Assembly: GCF_010692325.1 (NCBI RefSeq) | Contig: NZ_JAAHHW010000006.1 | Location: 98,660 to 162,659 of the forward strand | DNA: 64,000 bases | Source: Moorena sp. SIO3I8 | GTDB lineage: Bacteria > Cyanobacteriota > Cyanobacteriia > Cyanobacteriales > Coleofasciculaceae | Direction: 5' to 3' | Shown: positions 8,125-15,879 of the stretch, piece by piece | Layout of the letters: every line of letters begins with the position of its first letter | Numbering within the stretch: position 1 is the stretch's first letter | Program-made: the position numbers and the translations under genes | The notes under the pieces: generated by a model | What the model was told of the DNA's origin: nothing | The model's input: only the letters and a program-made list of their open reading frames with translations | Database searches by the model: none

Positions 8125-9150
8125 GTGGAAGCTGGGAATCAGCAAAGGATTTTAGGCTATTTCATTGAAGAAGCGAAAGAACACCTGGAAACCATTGAAC
8201 AGGGACTGTTAAATCTGGGCTCAGTGGTCAATGAACCAGAGACGGTTAATGAATTGTTTCGCGCTGCTCATTCTGTAAAAGGCGGGGCGGCGATGTTGGG
8301 ATATACAAGTATTCAAAAGACTGCCCATCGTTTAGAGGATTCTTTCAAAGTACTTCAAGAGAATAAGATTAAGGTTGATCAACAGCTGGAGACTCTGTTT
8401 TTAAAGAGTTATGATACCCTCAAAGCTTTGATTGATCTGTTGGAAGGACCGTTTGGGTTTGAGCAAAGTGAAGCAGAAAAAATTATAAAAGCAGCTCAGC
8501 CAGGCTTTGAACAATTACAGAATTATCTCAAAACTTTGGTCAGTGGTGAGAGTCAATTACCAGCCGCAATGGCTTCTAGCTCTGCTGCTGAAAAAGCGAT
8601 TCGTTCTGATCAAGTTTCGACTAGCAAAGCTTCTTCTTCAGCAAAAGGTAAATTTCCCCCAGACTTTGGGCCGAAGGTGATTAGCCTGCTTAAAGATATG
8701 CTAGAGCTGTTTAAACAATCTTCCACACCAACCAATCGCCAACAACTTCAAAAGCTTTGTAAGCGTCTGGCTCAACTGGGGGCTGGGATTGGTAGTTGGC
8801 ATAAATTAGTGGGAGTTTGCCATAAAGCGATCGCAAATCCTAAAAACTCCTATATCCAGTTAGCACCATTAGTGATCAAAGAACTCAAGGAAGCTAGTGA
8901 CCAGTTGCATGCAGCACAGGGTAATCTAGAGGAGTTGCGAAAGGCAGCGGCTGCGATCGCTCCTAGTTCAGCACTGCAAAAACTAGCAGCTGTAGGATCT
9001 ACTGGGCAAAACCGAACCACTAAGGGTAACGAAATTACGATTGCGCTAGAACCAAAAGCCGCCGCCAAGGTACTGATCCAAGCCTTTGATAAACGCCAGC
9101 TGTCAAAACTGATTAAGTTACTGATTCCAGCAACTCGTGCTTCTTCCTAG
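8125..9150 (+). CDS. Hpt-domain phosphotransfer protein (CheA N-terminus-like)
   Basis: 341 aa starting at a GTG, with AAGGAAAA upstream. Residues 10-110 form an Hpt four-helix domain. The phospho-accepting histidine is visible in LFRAAHSVKGGAAMLG (about His49), with the usual trailing HRLEDSFKVL helix. No CheA-like kinase, CheW or receiver domain follows; the rest is Ala/Ser-rich linker and helical sequence without a recognised domain. It probably relays phosphate between a hybrid kinase and a response regulator encoded elsewhere. It lies alone, convergent with the DUF937 gene 22 bp away. Confidence 0.85.
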   Translation: MEAGNQQRILGYFIEEAKEHLETIEQGLLNLGSVVNEPETVNELFRAAHSVKGGAAMLGYTSIQKTAHRLEDSFKVLQENKIKVDQQLETLFLKSYDTLKALIDLLEGPFGFEQSEAEKIIKAAQPGFEQLQNYLKTLVSGESQLPAAMASSSAAEKAIRSDQVSTSKASSSAKGKFPPDFGPKVISLLKDMLELFKQSSTPTNRQQLQKLCKRLAQLGAGIGSWHKLVGVCHKAIANPKNSYIQLAPLVIKELKEASDQLHAAQGNLEELRKAAAAIAPSSALQKLAAVGSTGQNRTTKGNEITIALEPKAAAKVLIQAFDKRQLSKLIKLLIPATRASS

Positions 9151-9172
9151 CCCGACAAGCTGGTTTTTTTGA

Positions 9173-9694
9173 TTAACGTCCTAAGTGCCGTGATGCCAGC
9201 TGGATGGCATCATAAATATCTACATCCCCATCCCCATCAGCATCTAGAAAGCCACTGAGTACAGAATTAGAACCAAGGGGATTCTGAATATTGGTGCCAG
9301 TCTTGAGGAAATTCAATACCACGGGGACTAGGGTTGGTAGCATAGCTTGGATGATACCAGCATTAATGCCTGTCTTGCTAGTAATTTCTCCAACAAGCTC
9401 CTGGATCTGAGGCGCACTAAAGAGCATATTGACCACTTGAGAACTAGCACCAATGCCACCGAATTGATTAACTAGTGCTTGTACCTGCTCATCTCCTTCA
9501 TTTCTGCGCTTTTCTTGGAGCGCTGAACGCACATACTTACCTACAATTGAGGTGGCAGATTGCACGGCTGAGGGCTGTGTTTGATAGGCACCACTCAACT
9601 GCTGTACCGTGTTCAGAATATCCCCTAGCTGACTAGAACTAGCTTGTTGTGTAGGACTATTAATGGCACTGATAATAGTATTGAATAAGCTCAT
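9173..9694 (-). CDS. DUF937-type protein with a calcium-binding-like C-terminal tail
   Basis: 173 aa. The opening (MSLFNTIISAINSPTQQ) and the Gln/Gly-rich helical middle resemble DUF937 (YidB-like) proteins. The last ~25 residues read DADGDGDVDIYDAIQLASR, a Dx(D/N)xDGxxD loop of the type found in dockerins and EF hands, so calcium binding is likely for the tail. The protein has no signal peptide. Its function is unknown. The combination of a DUF937-like body and a single calcium loop is the notable point. Confidence 0.7.
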   Translation of the reverse strand: MSLFNTIISAINSPTQQASSSQLGDILNTVQQLSGAYQTQPSAVQSATSIVGKYVRSALQEKRRNEGDEQVQALVNQFGGIGASSQVVNMLFSAPQIQELVGEITSKTGINAGIIQAMLPTLVPVVLNFLKTGTNIQNPLGSNSVLSGFLDADGDGDVDIYDAIQLASRHLGR

Positions 9695-9779
9695 TGTTTT
9701 TTAAAAGATTTAAACAGTCAGTTTGAAACAGTTCTTTGCCAAATCAATTATAAATTGCTGATAGCTTAGTATAGCGAAA

Positions 9780-10125
9780 GGCAAGAGGCAAGAGCGATGC
9801 AGCGCGGTCTTGGGGAGCCAGTGCGGTCTTGGGGGTTCCCCCCATGAGCAACTGGCGTGGTTTCCCCCACTCGCGCTTTGCATCAAGACGGCAAGAGGCA
9901 AGAGGGGAAAGATATCCGGAGTTTTATGGCACAGCGTCTCGGGTTCAGGAGATGGGGGAATTCTTGCCGGATCTTCTAATACTAAGTTGCGGTCAAAGGT
10001 ACAACTTTCTCTTCCGCCAATCTCTCCATCTCCCTATCTCCCTATCTCCCTATCTCCCTATCTCCCCATCTCCCTATCTCCCTATCTCCCCATCTCCCTA
10101 TCTCCCCATCTCCCTATCCAACTAA
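9780..10125. repeat. Dispersed GCGATGCAGCGCGG repeat and an 8-bp tandem array
   Basis: Two repeats lie here. At 9794-9893 is a GC-rich repeat beginning GCGATGCAGCGCGGTCTTGG and ending in CATCAAGACGGCAAGAGG; a shorter copy is at 17936-17988. At 10025-10120 is a tandem array of an 8-bp unit (CTCCCTAT, with some CTCCCCAT), about twelve copies. Two plus-strand reading frames that cross this array are translations of the repeat, not genes. Confidence 0.85.
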
Positions 10126-10185
10126 TCTACTCTCTTTGAATGCAACTCGGTATAAGATTAATAATTAAAAGCTATCCTATCTTCC

Positions 10186-11730
10186 ATGCCCCTGCCACGC
10201 CTACTAACCCTAATTATTGGTCTCATTATTATTCTGGGGCTAATGCTTTGGTTGATTAATGGTATATACCAACTGTATATCCAAATTTCCTTTACTGCTC
10301 CGGTACTGGCTAATTTAGTGCTGCTGTTGCTGATGATCTTGCTAGGGCTACTAATATGGGCCTTAATCTACACCATGGGGTTATTTGGTAAATCCCGGAA
10401 ACGGCCAGGTAAGGGTCGTCTGGAACCTAAAGCCCCCGAGGTTAAAACCGAAGCAGCAGAAGAAACCCTTAAAGCAGTAAGGCAACAGGTCAAACAGATT
10501 CAGGATGAAGTGTCACGGCAAGCGATGCTGCGCCGCTCTGAGGAAATTGAAGCTATCCTCTCCCGTGGGGAACTGTTAGTGGTAGTGTTTGGTACTGGTT
10601 CAGCGGGGAAAACTTCTCTAGTGAATGCTTTGATTGGTCGGATGGTGGGTGAAGTCGGTGCCCCCATGGGAACGACGGAAGTTGGGGAAACCTACAAACT
10701 AAAGCTGAAGGGATTAGAACGCCCGATTCTGATTACTGATACACCAGGAATTTTAGAATCTGGTGTGGTTGGCACTCAGCGAGAGCAATGGGCACGACAT
10801 CTAGCAACGGAAGCGGATTTGTTGTTGTTCGTGGTGGATAACGATTTACGACATTCAGAGTATGATCCATTCCAAAAATTGGCACAGATTGGAAAGCGAT
10901 CGCTTCTGGTGTTCAATAAAATTGACTTGTACACGGAACAAGACTCAGAAAGGATTCTAGCACGATTGCGCCAGCGAGTAAGGGGCTTTATTGCTGCTTC
11001 AGATGTAGTTGCGATCGCAGCCAATCCCCAGCCTGTTACCCTAGACAATGGTCAACTTTGCCAACCTGAACCGGAAATTTTGCCCTTAATCCGTCGCTTA
11101 GCTGCTGTATTAAGAGCAGAGGGAGAAGAGTTGATTGCTGATAACATACTGCTACAATCCCAACGCTTAGGCCAAGAAACTCGACACATCCTCGACAAGC
11201 AGCGCAGGCGAGAAGCAGAAAAAGTTGTGGAACGGTTCCAGTGGATTGGGGCCAGTGTAATTTCTCTGACTCCCTTACCCGTGGTGGATTTGTTAGCAAC
11301 TGCAGCAGTTAATGCCCAAATGGTGGTGGAAATTGGCAAAATCTACGGCTGTGAACTGAATATGGAACGGGGTCGGGAATTAGCCCTATCCTTGGGAAAA
11401 ACCTTAGCTAGTTTGGGTATTGTCAAGGGAGCGATTCAAATCCTTAGCACTACACTAAGGTTGAATCTTGCCACCTATGTTGTAGGCAAAGCCATTCAGG
11501 GGGTAACTGCTGCTTATCTGATCCGAATTGCTGGGAAAAGCTTTATTGAATACTTCCGCAATGACCAAGACTGGGGAGATGGAGGGATGAGTGAAGTGGT
11601 GCAGAAGCAGTTTCAGTTAAACCAGCGCGATGAGTTTATTAAAGCCTTTGTCAGTGAAGCGATCGCAAAAGTAGTCCAACCTCTGACCGGGAAACCAGAA
11701 GCCCAATCACCAATGGATGAAAGGGACTAA
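10186..11730 (+). CDS. Membrane-associated Era-like GTPase with DUF697 domain
   Basis: 514 aa. Two membrane segments lie in the first ~70 residues (LLTLIIGLIIILGLMLWLI and LANLVLLLLMILLGLLIWAL). A GTPase domain follows: P loop GTGSAGKTSLVNAL (about 138-151), switch T in GTTEVGET, DTPG near 186, and NKID near 245. The C-terminal part contains a DUF697-like helical domain (SVISLTPLPVVDLLATAAVNAQMVV interrupted here for length). Cyanobacteria and plastids carry this family; its target is not established. The gene is alone, followed by a terminator at 11834. Confidence 0.85.
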   Translation: MPLPRLLTLIIGLIIILGLMLWLINGIYQLYIQISFTAPVLANLVLLLLMILLGLLIWALIYTMGLFGKSRKRPGKGRLEPKAPEVKTEAAEETLKAVRQQVKQIQDEVSRQAMLRRSEEIEAILSRGELLVVVFGTGSAGKTSLVNALIGRMVGEVGAPMGTTEVGETYKLKLKGLERPILITDTPGILESGVVGTQREQWARHLATEADLLLFVVDNDLRHSEYDPFQKLAQIGKRSLLVFNKIDLYTEQDSERILARLRQRVRGFIAASDVVAIAANPQPVTLDNGQLCQPEPEILPLIRRLAAVLRAEGEELIADNILLQSQRLGQETRHILDKQRRREAEKVVERFQWIGASVISLTPLPVVDLLATAAVNAQMVVEIGKIYGCELNMERGRELALSLGKTLASLGIVKGAIQILSTTLRLNLATYVVGKAIQGVTAAYLIRIAGKSFIEYFRNDQDWGDGGMSEVVQKQFQLNQRDEFIKAFVSEAIAKVVQPLTGKPEAQSPMDERD

Positions 11731-11833
11731 ATCAAGGGCAAAGCCAGGAAATCATAAATCTCCGCCAGAATGCCTATCAAATCGACTCACATTCCTGTTT
11801 AATTAAATAGAGTAGATTCAATGTTTTCTCCAG

Positions 11834-11870
11834 CCCCCCATGCCCCTCACATCAATGGGGGTTTCTTTTT
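11834..11870 (+). terminator. Rho-independent terminator after the GTPase gene
   Basis: Arms CCCCCAT (11835-11841) and ATGGGGG (11855-11861) form a 7-bp GC-rich stem, followed at once by TTTCTTTTT. It lies about 105 bp past the GTPase stop codon and reads on the plus strand. Confidence 0.75.
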
Positions 11871-11930
11871 ATCTATTGTTTTCTATATCGTTTTCTCCAG
11901 GATACGAATCAACTACCTATAGTCAAAGCA

Positions 11931-12131
11931 CTAGGTAGCAAGCTTCACCCTGCCCCGATTTACAGCGTGGAGCAATCTGTCGATGGAGTCTCGCTCTTCG
12001 GAGGTGAGTGAATCCTCCAATAGTGCTGCCATCAATCCATATCGATCAGCAAGAGTAATTTTTCCAGAGCTGCTAACTTTAGCAAATAGTTCTGGTATAG
12101 CACCGGGAATAAGACGAACTGGAGCCAACAT
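11931..12131 (-). CDS. Small conserved cyanobacterial protein, function unknown
   Basis: 66 aa, predicted mostly helical: IPELFAKVSSSGKITLADRY, then LMAALLEDSLTSEERDSIDR and LLHAVNRGRVKL. I recall similar small cyanobacterial proteins with the SGKIT-ADRYGL-A-LL core, often beside unrelated genes, but no function is established. There is no signal peptide or membrane span. It reads toward the GTPase terminator. The conserved-looking core and proper ORF structure favour a real gene. Confidence 0.6.
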   Translation of the reverse strand: MLAPVRLIPGAIPELFAKVSSSGKITLADRYGLMAALLEDSLTSEERDSIDRLLHAVNRGRVKLAT

Positions 12132-12461
12132 TATACTATAGGGTAATGGCTGTTGTTTATATTTTTAACCTTTTTCCGGAGCTTGGGGATGTGGGGCTAT
12201 ACCCCCTGTGATATTAATTCTGGTTGGGTACCCATAATCTTAGGGAGGGTGGGGAGAAACGGAGGTGTGGGGAGATGGGAAGATGGGGGAGATTTTTATT
12301 AAAGGTAATTATTCTGAGATGATATCAGAAGTCAGGATTCAGGAATCATAATCATTGATTTTAAAGTAATTTTTCGATAAATTGGGAAAAAATAAGCAAA
12401 TATATCTTTATACTACTGCTATGCTGGCTTAATTATTCTGCTAAATTCTTCTAAGGAGACC
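12132..12461. other. Intergenic region, no gene seen
   Basis: About 330 bases with a G-rich, loosely repetitive part (GGGGAGA and GGGAAGATGGGGGAG around 12245-12292) and an AT-rich part after 12295. No open frame or clear hairpin terminator is visible. It should carry the promoter for the small minus-strand gene on its left. Confidence 0.4.
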
Positions 12462-13301
12462 CTACTTCTGAGCTAACAGTGCTTTAGCCTTTTGCCAGAG
12501 AGCATCCAACTCATCTAAGGTGTAATCAGACAGTGGGCGCTCAGCCAATGCTTCCACTTGGGCTAACCTTTCAATAAAGCGTGCTTGGGTTCCCTGCAAA
12601 GCAGCTGAAGGGTCAAGGTCATACCAACGCGCTATATTAATCAGAGTAAACAGTACGTCTCCCAATTCTGCTTCCTGGTGGGCTTTATCGTCCTGTTCAA
12701 GTGCTTGTTGAAACTCAGCCAATTCTTCGTGAAACTTATCCCAAACTCCCTCAACATTATCCCACTCAAACCCACCACTAGCGGCCTTTTTCGATATCTT
12801 CATCCCAGCCATTAGGGGGGGAAGGGTTTTACTATAGCGACTGAGTTTATGACTCAATAATTGCTTATCCGCAACGGTTTCTCCTTTCTCTGCTGCCTTA
12901 ATGTCCTCCCAGTTTTGACGCACCTCCTCGACATTATCAACCTGGACATCACCGAACACATGGGGATGACGGCGGATTAGTTTTTGAGTAATCCCCTGAG
13001 CTACCTCGGTCAAGGTAAACTGACCTTGCTCACTACTAATCTGAGCTTGCAGAACTACCTGCAATAACAAATCCCCCAACTCCTCTGCGATCGCATTTTG
13101 ATTGTTACTGCGAATCGCATCCACTACTTCATAAGCTTCTTCAATCACATAAGGAATTAGGGACTGAGGGGTCTGAGCCAAATCCCAAGGACAACCACCC
13201 TCAGGCGATCGCAATCTGGCTACCACATCAATCAACTCTTGCAAAGCGGCCAACATCGAAACCTGATCAACTGGCTGAGCTTGTTCCGGGGAAGTAGACA
13301 T
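12462..13301 (-). CDS. mazG: Nucleoside triphosphate pyrophosphohydrolase MazG
   Basis: 279 aa with two tandem MazG domains. The first carries the metal-binding helix pattern CPWDLAQTPQSL ... EEAYEVVDAI ... EELGDLLLQVV; the second carries DKFHEELAEFQQAL ... EAELGDVLFTLINIARW. The E-E-x-x-E and E-x-x-D sites that bind magnesium are present in both. The enzyme hydrolyses (d)NTPs, including damaged ones, to the monophosphate and pyrophosphate, acting as nucleotide-pool housecleaning in the cytoplasm. The length is normal for two-domain MazG. An ATG start at 13301 is followed directly by STSPEQAQP, a typical variable N terminus. It lies about 100 bp downstream of the DUF2227 gene on the same strand. 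Confidence 0.95.
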   Translation of the reverse strand: MSTSPEQAQPVDQVSMLAALQELIDVVARLRSPEGGCPWDLAQTPQSLIPYVIEEAYEVVDAIRSNNQNAIAEELGDLLLQVVLQAQISSEQGQFTLTEVAQGITQKLIRRHPHVFGDVQVDNVEEVRQNWEDIKAAEKGETVADKQLLSHKLSRYSKTLPPLMAGMKISKKAASGGFEWDNVEGVWDKFHEELAEFQQALEQDDKAHQEAELGDVLFTLINIARWYDLDPSAALQGTQARFIERLAQVEALAERPLSDYTLDELDALWQKAKALLAQK

Positions 13302-13399
13302 AAAACCGAAAAGCGAAACGCCACTTAATTAGTCTTAACGAAATCTACCACTAATGCCAAATTTTAACCAGCTAATGATACTGGAAAACCCGATCACAT

Positions 13400-14008
13400 C
13401 TAACTTCCCTTGCCTTTGCGTGCTTTGCGTCTTTGTGGTTTACTCTTACCGGCACCCCTGCCCTTGCTCCTCCCTTGCTTGCCAGACCATAACCCCGTGA
13501 TCCCCCTTTTTTTAAACTCCTTATAAGCGGAACTTCCCCAATCACTGACAAAATGCGCGATCGCACCCAACTCTAATCCCACCACACAGGCCATCAACCA
13601 GGTACGATATTCCCACACCCTACCGCCCAGCTCTTGAATCAGCTCCAGCCAACGATCTGGTTCATCTTGGAATAGCTGAAACACCAGCAATCCCACACCC
13701 CCAAACAAGACGATCCAATTGGCTAGATAAAGCAGTCGCAAAATTGTCCCAATCACTGGTCCATGAGAAAAAATAGAACGGTGAGGCACCATCCTCTGAT
13801 AAGGGATCCAAATCCAGCGCAACCAGCCCCAACGCTTAAAGGGTCGAGAGTATAGATCTAAATCAGGGCTAAACATCAAGCCACCGAACAGGAACCCTCC
13901 AGCTACAATCAAGGTCAAATCACTACTCCGGGTTACTACCAGGCTCAAAACCGTGACTACTGGCAAACTCCACAAGGTTATGCGATCATGTATATAGCCA
14001 GAGGACAT
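13400..14008 (-). CDS. DUF2227-type putative metal-binding membrane protein
   Basis: 202 aa. Histidines and acidic residues that could bind metal appear in the order GYIHDRIT (residue 7), FSPDLDLYSRP (residues 48-50), VPHRSIFSHGP (about residues 74-81) and AHFVSDWGS (about 151-155), the pattern of DUF2227/YdjM-like membrane proteins. Three or four hydrophobic segments are visible (for example VVTVLSLVV and LLYLANWIVLFGGVGLLVF). The C-terminal 30 residues are Lys/Arg/Gly-rich (KQGRSKGRGAGKSKP). The reaction, if any, is unknown. The start lies only 60 bp from the tRNA-Val gene, reading away from it. Confidence 0.75.
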   Translation of the reverse strand: MSSGYIHDRITLWSLPVVTVLSLVVTRSSDLTLIVAGGFLFGGLMFSPDLDLYSRPFKRWGWLRWIWIPYQRMVPHRSIFSHGPVIGTILRLLYLANWIVLFGGVGLLVFQLFQDEPDRWLELIQELGGRVWEYRTWLMACVVGLELGAIAHFVSDWGSSAYKEFKKRGITGLWSGKQGRSKGRGAGKSKPQRRKARKGKGS

Positions 14009-14068
14009 ATTTTTTATAGTTGTTGTCGTCTTTGGAAAAATATGCTATAGTAAGTAAGTATTGCATAC

Positions 14069-14140
14069 GGGCGGTTAGCTCAGCGGTAGAGCGCCTGCCT
14101 TACAAGCAGGACGTCACTGGTTCGAATCCAGTACTGCCCA
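14069..14140 (+). tRNA. trnV-UAC: tRNA-Val (anticodon UAC)
   Basis: A 72-base cloverleaf. The acceptor stem is GGGCGGT with ACTGCCC (one G-U pair) and discriminator A. The D arm contains AGCTCAGCGGTAGAGC. The anticodon stem CCTGC/GCAGG encloses loop CTTACAA, so the anticodon is TAC (valine, GUA codons). The T arm is CTGGTTCGAATCCAG. CCA is not encoded. A degraded partial copy lies at 18087-18164. Confidence 0.97.
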
Positions 14141-14316
14141 TGTCCGTTAAATTCCAAAGTTAAACTCCAAGGTTAAACAAAGAACTAACTCTCGCTTGTT
14201 AGTTCTTTGTTTACTACCTCCCTTTGATTAGCTAACCCGCGAGAAGCCCCGCGCCCTACTTGATAAAGTGGGCGTCGGGATGATAGCGGGGCAATGAAGT
14301 GAAACGTAATTGCCAA

Positions 14317-14457
14317 CTAAGACTCTTTTGGTTCAGGGAAACGAGCTATCAGGCTTCTAAGCAGCTCAGAACAGGTCATCCCTCTGCGATCAGCTTCCTG
14401 TTTCAGCTGCTTCTTTTCAAAACTAGTCAGCCTAATCATTAAATTTTTATCTTTCAT
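14317..14457 (-). CDS. Small ribbon-helix-helix protein divergent from tnpB
   Basis: A 46-aa ORF opening MKDKNLMIRLTSFEKKQL. It reads as a beta strand (NLMIRLT), a helix (FEKKQLKQEADRRG), a turn (MTCS) and a second helix (ELLRSLIARF), the classical RHH/CopG order. It is too short for most gene finders. The start codons of this gene and tnpB are 58 bp apart, with an AACAC/GTGTT inverted repeat between promoter elements. The same arrangement, with a different RHH sequence, occurs in the TnpB element at 5-7 kb. It probably represses tnpB and itself; that is inference. Confidence 0.7.
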   Translation of the reverse strand: MKDKNLMIRLTSFEKKQLKQEADRRGMTCSELLRSLIARFPEPKES

Positions 14458-14463
14458 TTTGCC

Positions 14464-14498
14464 TTGACATCTGTAAACACAAGTGTTATTTTGATAAT
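14464..14498 (+). promoter_or_regulatory. tnpB promoter with an operator-like inverted repeat in the spacer
   Basis: A perfect -35 box TTGACA (14464-14469) and a -10-like TATTTT (14487-14492) are separated by 17 bp. Between them AACAC (14476-14480) and GTGTT (14483-14487) form an inverted repeat, a place where a bound repressor would block RNA polymerase. GATAAT (14493-14498) is an alternative -10. Confidence 0.6.
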
Positions 14499-14515
14499 AG
14501 GTCGAAAAACAGGAG

Positions 14516-15769
14516 ATGGCAATAATGAGGGCAGCTTATCAATACCGCTTAAGATTAACCAAGTCACAAGAAGCAGAAGTAGAGAAATGGCTTGACATGC
14601 TTAGGTGTCAATACAACTACCTACTAGCTGACAGATTCAACTGGTATGAGCAAAATCGCTGTTCTATCAACTCTTGCCCTCTTGTTTGCCACCTACCGGC
14701 TCTAAGAAATAACCCTGACTACTTTTCCCAGAAAAAGACTTTACCTCAATTAAAGAAGGATAGACCCTGGTATAGTTCAGTGCAGTCTCAAGTTCTTCAA
14801 GACTGCGTCAAAAAAGTAGATCTAGCTTTTAAACGGTTTCTTAAAGGGGATGTCAACGGGAGAAAGAGCGGAAGACCTCGCTTCAAAGGGAAAAATAGAT
14901 ATAGATCGTTTACTTTCCCTTCTTTGGGCAAAACTCCTATAAATGGGAATATCTTGACTCTTCCAAAATTTGGGAAAGTTAAGATGATTTATCATCGACC
15001 CATTCCAGAAGGATTTAAGATCAAGACAGCTACCATTACCCGGAAAACTGACGGTTATTACGTCACGCTGTCTATTCAAGATGATACCGTATCGGAAATT
15101 ATCCCCATAGACAAGGTGGATAACCCTGTCGGGATAGACATGGGACTTAAATCTTTCCTGGTAAAGTCTGATGGTTCAGAGGTACCTATCCCCCAATACT
15201 ATCGGAAAGCTCAAAAACGATTAAAGAAAATCCAGAAAACTGTCAGCAGATCAAAGAAAGGAAGTAATAATAGGAAAAAAGCTGTTAGTAAGTTAGGAAA
15301 AGCTCACAAAAAAGTAGCTGACACTCGAAAAGACTTTCATTTTAAAACAGCAAAAAATCTACTAGACAACCACGATCTAGTAGCTCATGAGAAACTCAAC
15401 ATTAAGGGTTTAGCCAAGACTAAACTAGCTAAATCTGTCTTAGATGCTGGATGGGGGCAGTTCCTGTCTATTTTGTCAGTCAAAGCCGTTCGCGTAGCGT
15501 GGCCTACGGCCTTAAATGCTGGACTGATTGCAAAAGCAGTGAACCCCAGAAATACCAGCCAAAACTGTTCCAATTGTGGAACAAAAGTCCCTAAAGAATT
15601 AAAAGACCGCATCCATTCTTGTCCTCACTGTGGTTTTACAGCAGATCGTGATGTGAATGCGGCAATAAACATTTTAAATTTGGCGGTGGGGCGTCCCGTC
15701 AGGAGTAAAGCTTGCCGAGTAACCGAAGGGGTACCTGGTGTTGGCAAGAAGCCCGCGTTGTCCCGTTAG
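14516..15769 (+). CDS. tnpB: TnpB RNA-guided nuclease
   Basis: 417 aa with the RuvC catalytic residues in place: Asp208 (GIDMGLKSFLV), Glu292 (LVAHEKLNIKG) and Asp379 (ADRDVNAAINI). The zinc ribbon is intact (CSNCG near 351 and CPHCG near 369). The N-terminal helical and basic guide-binding region is complete. Residues about 325-332 (VRVAWPTA, 15488-15511) are the in-frame translation of a dispersed GC-rich repeat, inserted where homologues usually go straight from the KA residues to NAGL. That site is between the second catalytic motif and the zinc ribbon, so activity may or may not survive. The GGAG before ATG 14516 is a good ribosome-binding site; ATG at 14525 is an alternative start. Confidence 0.9.
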   Translation: MAIMRAAYQYRLRLTKSQEAEVEKWLDMLRCQYNYLLADRFNWYEQNRCSINSCPLVCHLPALRNNPDYFSQKKTLPQLKKDRPWYSSVQSQVLQDCVKKVDLAFKRFLKGDVNGRKSGRPRFKGKNRYRSFTFPSLGKTPINGNILTLPKFGKVKMIYHRPIPEGFKIKTATITRKTDGYYVTLSIQDDTVSEIIPIDKVDNPVGIDMGLKSFLVKSDGSEVPIPQYYRKAQKRLKKIQKTVSRSKKGSNNRKKAVSKLGKAHKKVADTRKDFHFKTAKNLLDNHDLVAHEKLNIKGLAKTKLAKSVLDAGWGQFLSILSVKAVRVAWPTALNAGLIAKAVNPRNTSQNCSNCGTKVPKELKDRIHSCPHCGFTADRDVNAAINILNLAVGRPVRSKACRVTEGVPGVGKKPALSR

Positions 15770-15776
15770 GGCAACG
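15756..15776 (+). other. Stem at the tnpB 3' end, probable part of an omega RNA
   Basis: CGTTG-T-CCC (15756-15764), loop GTTA, GGG-CAACG (15769-15776) form a stem that spans the tnpB stop codon. Omega RNAs of TnpB systems are made from the 3' end of tnpB and the right end, with the guide taken from flanking DNA. If so, the guide here would begin near 15792. No RNA evidence is available. Confidence 0.45.
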
Positions 15777-15804
15777 TCGGGAGTACGTCACCATCATAGC
15801 TAAG

Positions 15805-15878
15805 GCTGATAGCTGACGGCTGACGGCTGTTCGCCTAGCGTGAGCTTTTAGCTGACGGCTGACGGCTGACGGCTGAAC
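15805..15878. repeat. 7-bp tandem repeats (GACGGCT) with a dispersed-repeat fragment
   Basis: About eight variants of GACGGCT/GATAGCT flank a short GC-rich piece (GTTCGCCTAGCGTGAGC, 15828-15844) just past the MscS gene's 3' end. Confidence 0.8.
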
Positions 15879-15879
15879 A

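Larger units (their letters stand above)
14229..15791 (+). mobile_element. TnpB transposon with divergent RHH gene (second copy type, no TnpA)
   Basis: The left end is placed right after a TTGAT pentamer (14224-14228), the known target/TAM of ISDra2-like elements. Hairpin-forming GC-rich sequence follows (GAAGCCCCGCGCCC with GTGGGCG, 14243-14275). The right end is placed after the stretch GTCGGGAGTACGTCAC (15776-15791), past a stem over the tnpB stop codon. Inside are a 46-aa RHH gene (minus) and a 417-aa tnpB (plus). There is no Y1 transposase. The end positions are inferred and could be off by a few bases. Confidence 0.65.

Noticed and set aside
9810..10139. Two overlapping plus-strand frames rich in LPISLSPY
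   Set aside because: They translate the CTCCCTAT tandem array.
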